From positions 1 through 15,237 of the forward strand of contig CBFDUE010000057.1 in NCBI GenBank assembly GCA_965613025.1: a DNA stretch of 15,237 nucleotides. Direction: 5' to 3'. The notes under the pieces are model-generated. The model saw only the letters and a program-made list of their open reading frames with translations. It was not told where the DNA came from and searched no databases. Each line of letters starts with the position of its first letter. The stretch's first letter is position 1. Positions 8,062 to 14,202 of this stretch are shown here, piece by piece. The stretch is from CAYTXJ01 sp965613025. GTDB lineage: Bacteria > Desulfobacterota > DSM-4660 > Desulfatiglandales > JALVMZ01. The position numbers and the translations under genes were made by a program.

Positions 8062-8866
8062 ATTGAAGATGCCATCTTTCAAGGATTAGGGTTAAGAGGA
8101 ACCCTGTTCCTGCAACCAATATAATGGTGGCACTTGCACTTATATCAAATCTGTAAGATATCCAAAGGCCCACCAAGATAAATATTATGCTTAAGATAGC
8201 AGATAAGATCATCATCTTTGAGATAGATGTGGTAAACTTCTCAGATATATAAGGAGGAATAGACAATAGTGCAATAACCAAAATCAATCCCACCATCTTT
8301 ATAAGAATTACCACAGACAAGGAGATCATAACCATAAGAATTAAATAAAAAGATGTAACAGGAAGTCCTATTACTTTGCAAAACTCCTCATCAAAGGACA
8401 TAGCCAGAAATTCTTTATAAAAGATAGATACAGTGAGAGTGATAAGTGCAGTTACAACTGATATAAAGAAGAGATCGTTTAAAGATATACTCAATATGCT
8501 TCCAAAAAGATAGGCCATAAGATCCTTTTGATAACCAGCGGACAGATCCACAAACAGGATCCCCAATGCCATACCCAGTGCCCATATCACTCCTATTATG
8601 GTATCCGATCTTTCCCTATCTTTAAGACTTACTACTCCCATAACTATGGCCATTATCAGAGTAAAGATAGTTGCACCAATATATGGAGAAATTCCCAGAT
8701 ATATGGCTATTCCGATTCCTCCATATGCTGCATGTGCGATACCACCACATAAAAACACCACCCTATTTACCACCACAAGTGTTCCCACCACTGCACATAT
8801 AATGCCTACCAATATACCACAGAATATGGCATTTCTCAGGAATTCATAATGGAGGGCTTCCCACAT
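8051..8866 (-). CDS. znuB: Zinc/manganese-type ABC transporter, membrane permease
   Basis: This 271-residue integral membrane protein forms the channel of a metal ABC importer (ZnuB/MntB/TroC family, ABC-3). About eight or nine hydrophobic segments cover most of the chain. The conserved early stretch FLCGGIAHAAYGGIGIA (38-54) resembles the SHAALPGI region of ZnuB. Later segments include VGLILVIALLSIPP (192-205), the usual VG.(L)V.ALL.(I)P signature. Its ATG starts 1 nt after the stop of the ATPase gene (TGATATG), so translation is probably coupled. The choice among Zn, Mn and Fe cannot be made without the binding protein, which is not in the window. The last 11 bp overlap the 3' end of speE. 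Confidence 0.88.
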   Translation of the reverse strand: MWEALHYEFLRNAIFCGILVGIICAVVGTLVVVNRVVFLCGGIAHAAYGGIGIAIYLGISPYIGATIFTLIMAIVMGVVSLKDRERSDTIIGVIWALGMALGILFVDLSAGYQKDLMAYLFGSILSISLNDLFFISVVTALITLTVSIFYKEFLAMSFDEEFCKVIGLPVTSFYLILMVMISLSVVILIKMVGLILVIALLSIPPYISEKFTTSISKMMILSAILSIIFILVGLWISYRFDISASATIILVAGTGFLLTLILERWHLQFKW

Positions 8867-8867
8867 A

Positions 8868-9635
8868 TCAGTCCTTTCTATGACTCTTTAAGACCCTGTG
8901 AGGAATTCCATGTGCCACAAGTTCTACAGGGCAACGGTATGCCATCTCCAGCATCTCTTTGGTTATCTCTTTATGAGAATGGTATATTAGCTCTCTATTT
9001 AGACATGCAATGGATTTTACATAGCTGGATATTACCCCAATATCATGAGTTATTATCACAATGGTTATCCTCTTATTGAGTTCATTTAGGAGTTCATATA
9101 GACCTGTTTCAAAGTCTAAATCTATATGGGAAGTGGGCTCATCCAAAAACAATATCTCAGGATCACTCACTAAGGCCCTTGCAATGAATGCCCTCTGCCT
9201 CTGCCCCCCTGAAAGCTTTCCTATAGGCATATTCCTTAGGTTCCAGATCCCTGTCTGTTTTAGTATCTTTTCTACCTTTAACCTGTCATCTCTTTTAAAC
9301 TTTCTACCTAAGTGGGACTGAGGCATTCTCCCCATCAATACCATTTCCATCACAGAGATAGGAAATCCACGATTAAAGTCAGTATCCTGTGGCACATATC
9401 CTAATCTGTGAGAGACTTTTTGAGGATCATTGCCGAGTATCCTAACTATCCCCCTTTGAGGTTTAAGAAGCCCCAACATTATCTTTAAAAGTGTGGTCTT
9501 TCCACCACCATTAGGGCCAATGATTCCTAAAAAATCCCCCTTTCTTATCTTAAGATTTATATCTTTAAGAATTACCCTTCCCTCAATAGAAAACCAGAGA
9601 TTTTCTATCTCAATGGCCAATCCGTTTTTGCTCAT
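8868..9635 (-). CDS. znuC: Zinc/manganese-type ABC transporter, ATP-binding protein
   Basis: This is the cytoplasmic ATPase of the metal importer, 255 residues. It has Walker A GPNGGGKT (40-47), the Q-loop Gln in GYVPQ (83), signature LSGGQ (141-145), Walker B ILFLDEP (161-167) and the switch His in THD (197). The C-terminal tail CPVELVAHGIPHRVL (235-249) is typical of ZnuC-like ATPases and supports a metal rather than a sugar or amino-acid substrate. It starts 4 nt after the valS stop and is followed without a gap by the permease, so valS-znuC-znuB reads as one transcription unit. No Zur-type operator was recognised ahead of it. Confidence 0.9.
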   Translation of the reverse strand: MSKNGLAIEIENLWFSIEGRVILKDINLKIRKGDFLGIIGPNGGGKTTLLKIMLGLLKPQRGIVRILGNDPQKVSHRLGYVPQDTDFNRGFPISVMEMVLMGRMPQSHLGRKFKRDDRLKVEKILKQTGIWNLRNMPIGKLSGGQRQRAFIARALVSDPEILFLDEPTSHIDLDFETGLYELLNELNKRITIVIITHDIGVISSYVKSIACLNRELIYHSHKEITKEMLEMAYRCPVELVAHGIPHRVLKSHRKD

Positions 9636-9639
9636 ACTA

Positions 9640-12273
9640 TTATGCCAATGCCTCTAAATTTGTATTTAGTTTTTTGATCTTTTCTTCCATATCATCTGCT
9701 TCTGCTCTCACCTTCTTAACTATCTCATCAGGTGCTTTTGTAAGAAATTGCTGATTTTGCAATTTCCTCTTTAATTTTCCTAACTCCTTTTCTGCCTTTT
9801 TTATCTCTTTTTGAATCCTCTGTCTCTCTTCTTCTAAGTTTACCACACCTTCAAGAAGCACATGCACCTGATTCCTTCCAGCAACAGCACTTCCAGAACG
9901 TGGGGGTTTAATTATATTCCTTTCAATGCTAATCTGCTTTACCCTTGCAAGCAACTTTATGTAATGAATATTTTTCTCTATGATACGTTGTTCCTCTAAA
10001 TAAGGGACATCGGCAATCACAGTGACTTCCGCTGCGGGAGGTATATTCATTTCACCCCGAACATTTCTGATTCCTACTATTATCTCCTTAACTATCTTCA
10101 TTTCCTCTATCGCGTCCGAGTCATGCACAAATTCATCCGGCTTAGGCCATTCAGCCTCCATTATACTCAATCTATTTCCTTGGAGTCTCTGCCAAATCTC
10201 TTCTGTTACAAAAGGCATAAAGGGGTGAAGAATCCTCAATATAGCACTTAGTGCCTTTTTTAACACCTTTTGAGAACCGCTCTTTAATTTAGGATCTTTA
10301 CCATATAGGGCATATTTTACCATCTCAATATACCAGTCACAGAATTCATGCCAAACAAACTGATAACATATATTTGCAGCCTCATTAAAAAGGTAATCTT
10401 CTAATGCATCAGAGACCCTTTGAGTCACATCCCTTAGCCTTGTCAATATCCACCTATCTGCCAGGGTCAACGGTTCTAAAATACCTTCATCTGTTTCTTC
10501 AGAGAGATTCATCAAAGTAAATCTGGCACTATTCCAGAGCTTATTTACAAAGTTTCTGTATCCAGATATCCTTTCCTCTGAAAGCTTTATGTCCCGCCCC
10601 TGAGCGGCAAGAGATGCAAGGGTGAACCTGAACGCATCTGTTCCATATCTATCCATTACTACAAGGGGATCAATCACGTTTCCTTTGGATTTACTCATCT
10701 TCTTGCCTTCTGCGTCCCTTACCAGCGCATGGATATATACATCCTTAAATGGGACATCACCCATGAAATGAAGTCCCATCATCATCATCCTGGCAACCCA
10801 AAAGAACAATATATCAAATCCTGTCACCAGAACCGATGTGGGATAAAATACCTTAAGCTCTTCTGTTTCATTTGGCCAGCCCAAAGTTGAAAATGGCCAA
10901 AGAGCTGAGCTAAACCATGTATCTAAAACGTCAGTCTCTTGCTCAATATTACTGGAATCACATCTTTTGCATCTTTGAGGCTCCTCTCTTAACACCATTA
11001 CCTCTCCACAATCTTTGCAGAACCAGGCAGGAATCCTATGCCCCCACCATATCTGCCTGGAAATACACCAGTCCCTGATATTCTGCATCCAGTCAAAATA
11101 CACATTTTCCCATTGAGGTGGAATTATTCTTGTTCTTCCATCTTTAACTGCCTCAATAGCTTTTTGGGCAAGGGGCTTTATCCTGATAAACCACTGCTTT
11201 GAAAGCAGAGGCTCTATCATGGTTTTACATCTGTAGCAGTGTCCTACAGAATGTCTGTATGGCTCTTTCTTTTCAAATAGCCCCTCTTTTTCAAGGTCTT
11301 GTAATATTGCTTCTCTACATTCAAATCTATCCATACCTCTATAAGGGCCTGCAAGCTCATTCATCCTTCCCTTTTCATCAATCACCTTTATTGCTTCAAG
11401 GCCATGTCTCTGGGCAATTTCAAAGTCATAGGGATCATGTGCTGGAGTGATCTTTAGGGCACCAGTTCCAAATTCTGTATCCACATAGCTATCCTCTATA
11501 AGAGGAATACTTCTATTCATAATTGGAAGAATAACCCTCTTATTGATATGCATCTTATATCTTTCATCTCTTGGGTTTACTGCAACAGCAGTATCTCCAA
11601 GCATGGTCTCAGGCCTTGTGGTTGCAACTGTTATATATCCCTCCTCTCCTTCTATAGGATACCTGATATAATAGAGAAAGCTATCCCTTTCTTCATGTTC
11701 CACCTCAAGGTCTGCAAGTGCAGTCATACATCTTGGACACCAATTGATAATGTAATCACCCCTATATATGAGACCCTCTTCATATAGCCTTATAAATACC
11801 TCTCTAACCGCCCTGGACAGCCCCTCATCCATTGTAAATCTTTCCCTTGACCAATCACAGGAACTCCCCAACCTTCTTAGCTGCTTTGTAATAATATCAC
11901 CATATCTCTGCTTCCACTCCCATACCATCTGTATAAATCTTTTCCTTCCCACCTCTTCCCTGCTGAGCCCCTTCTTTGCAAGCTCCCTTTCTACCACATT
12001 CTGCGTAGCAATTCCTGCATGATCTGTGCCCGGCTGCCATAACACGTTAAACCCCTTCATTCTCTTATACCTACATAGTATATCCTGAAGCGTGTTATTA
12101 AGAGCATGACCCATATGGAGATTACCGGTAACATTAGGGGGTGGAATAACAATACAGAAGGGGGGTTTATTTGAATGGACATCTGCCCTAAAAAGACCCT
12201 TTTGTTCCCAATAGGCATATATTCTCTCTTCAATTCCTTTTGGATCATAACCCTTAGGTAAGATCTCCTTCAT
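9640..12273 (-). CDS. valS: Valyl-tRNA synthetase
   Basis: This is the essential cytoplasmic enzyme that charges tRNA-Val. It is 877 residues from the chosen ATG, which is normal. Class I signatures are PPPNVTGNLHMGHA (HMGH at 53-56) and KKMSKSKGN (KMSKS at 525-529). The CP1 editing domain contains VATTRPETMLGD (about 216-227). Four Cys in WFCKDCG...CKRCD (about 417-438) fit a zinc knuckle. The anticodon-binding domain is followed by the C-terminal coiled coil of bacterial ValS (about 805-877). A TTG at 12279 could extend the frame by two codons but is only 3 nt from the ribosome site. The ATG at 12273 is 9 nt from AAGGAG (12283-12288) and is preferred. The metal-transporter genes follow directly. 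Confidence 0.97.
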   Translation of the reverse strand: MKEILPKGYDPKGIEERIYAYWEQKGLFRADVHSNKPPFCIVIPPPNVTGNLHMGHALNNTLQDILCRYKRMKGFNVLWQPGTDHAGIATQNVVERELAKKGLSREEVGRKRFIQMVWEWKQRYGDIITKQLRRLGSSCDWSRERFTMDEGLSRAVREVFIRLYEEGLIYRGDYIINWCPRCMTALADLEVEHEERDSFLYYIRYPIEGEEGYITVATTRPETMLGDTAVAVNPRDERYKMHINKRVILPIMNRSIPLIEDSYVDTEFGTGALKITPAHDPYDFEIAQRHGLEAIKVIDEKGRMNELAGPYRGMDRFECREAILQDLEKEGLFEKKEPYRHSVGHCYRCKTMIEPLLSKQWFIRIKPLAQKAIEAVKDGRTRIIPPQWENVYFDWMQNIRDWCISRQIWWGHRIPAWFCKDCGEVMVLREEPQRCKRCDSSNIEQETDVLDTWFSSALWPFSTLGWPNETEELKVFYPTSVLVTGFDILFFWVARMMMMGLHFMGDVPFKDVYIHALVRDAEGKKMSKSKGNVIDPLVVMDRYGTDAFRFTLASLAAQGRDIKLSEERISGYRNFVNKLWNSARFTLMNLSEETDEGILEPLTLADRWILTRLRDVTQRVSDALEDYLFNEAANICYQFVWHEFCDWYIEMVKYALYGKDPKLKSGSQKVLKKALSAILRILHPFMPFVTEEIWQRLQGNRLSIMEAEWPKPDEFVHDSDAIEEMKIVKEIIVGIRNVRGEMNIPPAAEVTVIADVPYLEEQRIIEKNIHYIKLLARVKQISIERNIIKPPRSGSAVAGRNQVHVLLEGVVNLEEERQRIQKEIKKAEKELGKLKRKLQNQQFLTKAPDEIVKKVRAEADDMEEKIKKLNTNLEALA

Positions 12274-12298
12274 ACACAAACACTCCTTTTCTCAAATT

Positions 12299-12327
12299 AA
12301 AAAGGGGTCTTAAATTTAACCCCTTTT
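12299..12327 (-). terminator. Terminator-like hairpin in the valS leader
   Basis: Stem AAAAGGGGT (12300-12308) and ACCCCTTTT (12319-12327) encloses a 10-nt AT-rich loop. Read leftward it is followed by a short T tract, so it could end transcription from the acidic-protein gene. It ends only about 26 nt before the valS ATG, with no convincing promoter between, so it could instead act as an attenuator or processing site for valS. The arms are symmetrical, so it could also work rightward. Confidence 0.6.
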
Positions 12328-12370
12328 GAATAATAGTTTATATCTCAAAATTCAAGAATGTTTTAGAATC

Positions 12371-12757
12371 TTAGCCTCTTACTTTTGACTCCTCTATGCT
12401 CTCTTTTAATGTGTCTATTGCTTTTTGAATCAGGTCTTCTGCCACCTCTTTAAAGGTCTCCCTTGCAACCCTCTCTACAGTCTGTTGAACTATCCCCTCA
12501 ATCCTTTCTTCAAATGTCCTTTTATCTACCTCCTCTAATTTGTCCTCCTCTTCTACTCCATCTTCAAAAATTTTTTCAACAACTTCCTCTTTTTCTCCTA
12601 TCCCCTCTTTTTCTTCTGCCTCTTCATCAATGAGATCTAAAAGCTCAATAATATCTTCTTTATCTTCTGATTTTGAAAAGGATTCATCTTCAACCTCATC
12701 CAATTCAAATTGGAAGAACTCCTCTTTTTCCTTTTTCCCTTCTTTTTCCTTTTCCAT
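12371..12757 (-). CDS. Hypothetical acidic, Glu/Lys-rich helical protein
   Basis: I do not recognise a named family. The protein is 128 residues, extremely rich in Glu, Lys and Asp, with no Cys and no predicted membrane segment. Residues 1-85 are low-complexity and acidic, with runs such as KEKEGKKEKEE and DEVEDESFSKSEDKED. Residues 85-128 (from ERIEGIVQQTVERVARE) look like an amphipathic helix resembling tail segments found on several deltaproteobacterial regulatory and zinc-ribbon proteins, an impression rather than a proven match. The ribosome site is weak (GAGAT/AGAAAAG). It lies upstream of valS on the same strand, across a hairpin, and is divergent from the tRNA gene. It could be a scaffold or an interaction tail. 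Confidence 0.7.
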   Translation of the reverse strand: MEKEKEGKKEKEEFFQFELDEVEDESFSKSEDKEDIIELLDLIDEEAEEKEGIGEKEEVVEKIFEDGVEEEDKLEEVDKRTFEERIEGIVQQTVERVARETFKEVAEDLIQKAIDTLKESIEESKVRG

Positions 12758-12788
12758 CTTTTCTATCTCATGTGGTTTTTTAAAAACT

Positions 12789-12817
12789 ATTCTTTAATAA
12801 AATCCAGATCGTGTCAA
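12789..12817 (-). promoter_or_regulatory. Probable sigma-70-type promoter for the acidic-protein gene
   Basis: On the minus strand, TTGACA (12817-12812) is followed after 17 nt by AAGAAT (12794-12789), 31 nt before the ATG. The -35 is perfect and the -10 matches four of six bases. Confidence 0.5.
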
Positions 12818-12845
12818 GAATCTTTAAGAGCTTTTAGATATTTAA

Positions 12846-12874
12846 TACTTGAAAAATTCTTCAAATTGTATAAT
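12846..12874 (+). promoter_or_regulatory. Promoter of the tRNA-Arg gene
   Basis: A perfect TATAAT (12869-12874) ends 9 bp before the tRNA. The -35 is poor: TACTTG at 12846 with 17-nt spacing, or TTGAAA at 12849 with 14-nt spacing. The -10 and its distance from the tRNA are the main support. Confidence 0.6.
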
Positions 12875-12883
12875 CAATTCATT

Positions 12884-12957
12884 GGGCGATTAGCTCAGAA
12901 GGATAGAGCATTGGCCTCCGGAGCCAAAGGTCGCGGGTTCAAATCCCGCATCGCCCA
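12884..12957 (+). tRNA. tRNA-Arg, anticodon CCG
   Basis: A full cloverleaf can be folded. The acceptor stem is GGGCGAT (12884-12890) with ATCGCCC (12950-12956). The D stem is GCTC/GAGC, and the anticodon stem is TTGGC/GCCAA with loop CTCCGGA. The anticodon is CCG at 12918-12920, reading Arg codon CGG. The variable loop is AGGTC, and the T stem GCGGG/CCCGC has loop TTCAAAT. Discriminator base A is at 12957. The 3' CCA is not encoded (TCC follows). tRNA-Arg genes are common targets of integrated elements, and the DNA to the right looks accessory. Confidence 0.97.
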
Positions 12958-13028
12958 TCCAAAAAACCTAATAATTTGAGTAAATTAAAAAGTTCATAAA
13001 ACTTATTATTTTTTGACCCCCACCTTAA

Positions 13029-13047
13029 GGGTAACTATAGGGTAACT
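13029..13047. repeat. Direct repeat GGGTAACT x2, 11-bp period
   Basis: GGGTAACT occurs at 13029-13036 and 13040-13047, one helical turn apart, 72 bp after the tRNA 3' end. Related words recur further right: ACCTTAGGGTTACT around 13975-13988 (compare ACCTTAAGGGTAACT at 13022-13036) and AGTTACCC at 14160-14167. Close direct repeats beside a tRNA are often recombinase arm sites or regulator operators. Which applies here is not known. Confidence 0.5.
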
Positions 13048-13072
13048 TTGATCCCATATTAATTTAATAAAT

Positions 13073-13103
13073 AAAAGCCAATGGCTTTAAACCATTGGCT
13101 TTT
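13073..13103. terminator. Bidirectional terminator between the tRNA and the S24 gene
   Basis: A perfect 12-bp stem, AAAAGCCAATGG (13073-13084) and CCATTGGCTTTT (13092-13103), has a 7-nt loop and T-rich flanks on both strands. It would stop leftward transcription from the accessory genes before it reached the tRNA, and rightward read-through from the tRNA. Confidence 0.85.
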
Positions 13104-13119
13104 ATTAGACCAAATTTCT

Positions 13120-13201
13120 GATCTATTTATCTCCGTCTTCCCCTGTTATCTTTTTGGCCTTTTCATCTATTTCCTTAGCTATATCCATAATCTCATCTGC
13201 T
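13120..13201 (-). pseudogene. Remnant: duplicated 3' end of the small hypothetical gene
   Basis: These 82 bp align without gaps to 13554-13635, about 80% identical by eye (66 of 82), including identical ends GATCTATTTATCTCC and CATCTGCT. Translated leftward the copy reads ADEIMDIAKEIDEKAKKI and then TGEDGDK and a TAG, against ADEIMDIAYKINDKIKEL and IGKDGDK in the intact gene. It follows directly on the S24 gene's stop codon in another frame and has no start of its own, so it is probably untranslated. Most differences keep similar residues, which suggests it diverged under selection before truncation. Confidence 0.75.
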
Positions 13202-13523
13202 AAAGTTTAGGAATCATATCCACCACTTTCCCAATGATTCGGAAATCTACAGGTTTGTCCATATGGATTACTATCTCAGGATATTTTTCATTTAGTGGGA
13301 TTAGCCGAATCTCCTTTTCATTCTTTCTAAGCTTTTTAAAGGTAACCTCTCCATTAAGCCATGCTATACAAAAATCTCCATTTTCACAGGCAAGGGAAGG
13401 GTCAACTATTATTATATCCCCTTCTAAAAATCTGGGGGACATATTATCTCCTTCCACCCGAAGGGCAAAGGTGTTGGGACCTACTTTTAACATTTCCTCT
13501 GCCTCAATTTTTAGGCTTTCCAT
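13200..13523 (-). CDS. S24/LexA-fold protein without DNA-binding domain; catalytic Ser replaced by Asn
   Basis: This 107-residue protein corresponds to the C-terminal self-cleavage domain of LexA/CI-type repressors. FALRVEGDNMSPRFLEGDIIIVDP (residues 19-42) aligns with the GDSM-P...GD motif, but the nucleophile position is Asn27. The Lys of the Ser-Lys dyad seems kept (VTFKKL, Lys63). The start is firm: AAGGAGG (13531-13537) lies 7 nt before the ATG, so the usual N-terminal HTH is really absent rather than missed. It is therefore probably protease-dead and either a dimerisation partner or modifier of a repressor, or a decay product of a phage-type regulator. It lies between the small hypothetical gene and a partial copy of that gene's 3' end. 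Confidence 0.85.
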   Translation of the reverse strand: MESLKIEAEEMLKVGPNTFALRVEGDNMSPRFLEGDIIIVDPSLACENGDFCIAWLNGEVTFKKLRKNEKEIRLIPLNEKYPEIVIHMDKPVDFRIIGKVVDMIPKL

Positions 13524-13556
13524 TTTTAGCCCTCCTTTTTTAGAATTCCTATTGAT

Positions 13557-13796
13557 CTATTTATCTCCATCTTTCCCTATCAACTCTTTGATTTTATCAT
13601 TTATCTTATAAGCTATATCCATAATTTCATCTGCTATATCGTCAAGTAGCTCACTAAATCCTAAAATGCCAGAATTATCTTTAAATGCAAAATCCTCACA
13701 ACAATTTTCAATTAAATCACTTAATGCCCTTAACTTATTAGCAGGGCTTACTAACAATTCATCACATTCAAGAAGACCTGATCCTTTTTCCTTCAT
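13557..13796 (-). CDS. Small hypothetical acidic protein (79 aa)
   Basis: I do not recognise the family. The 79-residue chain has no signal or membrane segment. It has a Cys pair ENCCEDF (30-36) and another Cys at 11, and a C-terminal amphipathic helix (about 48-75, from FSELLDDIADEIMDI) that could form a coiled coil. GGAGGT (13803-13808) lies 6 nt before the ATG, so it is very likely expressed. A 17-bp dyad just upstream could be an operator. It is followed after 33 bp by the S24-fold gene, probably in one operon. Its last 25 codons are duplicated beyond the S24 gene. Size and setting fit a small accessory or phage-type protein. Confidence 0.7.
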   Translation of the reverse strand: MKEKGSGLLECDELLVSPANKLRALSDLIENCCEDFAFKDNSGILGFSELLDDIADEIMDIAYKINDKIKELIGKDGDK

Positions 13797-13812
13797 TTGA
13801 ACACCTCCAAAT

Positions 13813-13829
13813 TTAAAGTTTTACTTTAA
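13813..13829. promoter_or_regulatory. Operator-like dyad TTAAAGT-N3-ACTTTAA
   Basis: This is a perfect 7-bp inverted repeat with a 3-nt centre (TTT), 4 bp upstream of the ribosome site of the 79-residue gene. Its place near the start of a probable operon that encodes a repressor-like fold suggests a binding site. It is AT-rich, so chance is possible. Confidence 0.4.
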
Positions 13830-13833
13830 TTAT

Positions 13834-13941
13834 TTAACCTTGTCTGTCCGTTTTATTAATTTTTCCCCAAAAAGCGACCGAAATATGCACCGCTCCGCAC
13901 CGCAGGCAATCCCTTTCTGGAAAGGACCCGGTGTTTTCCAT
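13834..13941 (-). CDS. Possible mini-gene, 35 aa with CxxC (doubtful)
   Basis: An ATG at 13941 opens 35 codons (MENTGSFPERDCLRCGAV...) with a CLRC pair. It has only a modest upstream AGAGG and an in-frame upstream ATG six codons earlier. It lies in the GC-rich island, where no known gene or RNA was recognised. It is listed because the codons from FPERD to WGK look protein-like, but it may be chance. Confidence 0.2.
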   Translation of the reverse strand: MENTGSFPERDCLRCGAVHISVAFWGKINKTDRQG

Positions 13942-14202
13942 GTTCAAAAAACCTCTCATGGCTATCCACCAGTTACCTTAGGGTTACTTGGGCAAATAAA
14001 TAGGCCCAAGTGCTGCCAGAGGCTCCCAAGGAAACCCCCCCGACAGGTCACCCGTGCCGGGACACTTGGGCCAGTTAGTTCCCCTAATAATTTTCACCCC
14101 CTTTCCGCGCCCTGTAATTGACACGGAGGCCGGGGACAGCCCCTTGGGATTATACTGGCAGTTACCCTCATACATGGCATTAATTAAGAGGGATGTCAAG
14201 TA
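13840..14202. other. GC-rich, gene-poor island of unknown nature
   Basis: These 360 bp are clearly richer in G+C than the neighbouring genes. They hold short repeated or inverted words: ACTTGGGC (13986-13993) with GCCCAAGT (14004-14011), another CTTGGGCC near 14065, CCTTTCTGGAAAGG (13912-13925), GCACCGC twice at a 10-bp period (13888 on), and AGTTACC at 13971 and 14160. A perfect TATAAT on the minus strand (14154-14149), with no clear -35, could start leftward transcription toward the 79-residue gene. No tRNA, tmRNA, SRP or RNase P signature was recognised. A 63-codon minus-strand frame (13984-14175) lacks a ribosome site. It could be a structured RNA, a dispersed repeat or an operator region. 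Confidence 0.5.

Noticed and set aside
12274..12279. TTG start for valS two codons upstream
   Set aside because: It is only 3 nt from AAGGAG, while the ATG at 12273 is 9 nt from it.
12540..12979. Plus-strand frames antisense to the acidic-protein gene and across the tRNA
   Set aside because: They are Ser/Phe-rich complements of the Glu/Lys-rich coding strand, and the longer one reads through the tRNA gene.
13840..14121. 93-codon plus-strand frame over the same island
   Set aside because: It has no ribosome site, its Pro/Arg-rich composition is unlike a folded protein, and it runs against all neighbouring genes.
14118..14156. Plus-strand promoter TTGACA...TATACT in the island
   Set aside because: The spacer is 27 nt, too long for a sigma-70 promoter, and no rightward gene follows.
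13984..14199. 71-codon minus-strand frame in the GC-rich island
   Set aside because: It has no ribosome site at the TTG or at the ATG at 14175, no recognised motif, and odd Gly/Pro-rich composition. It is noted as part of the island rather than as a gene.
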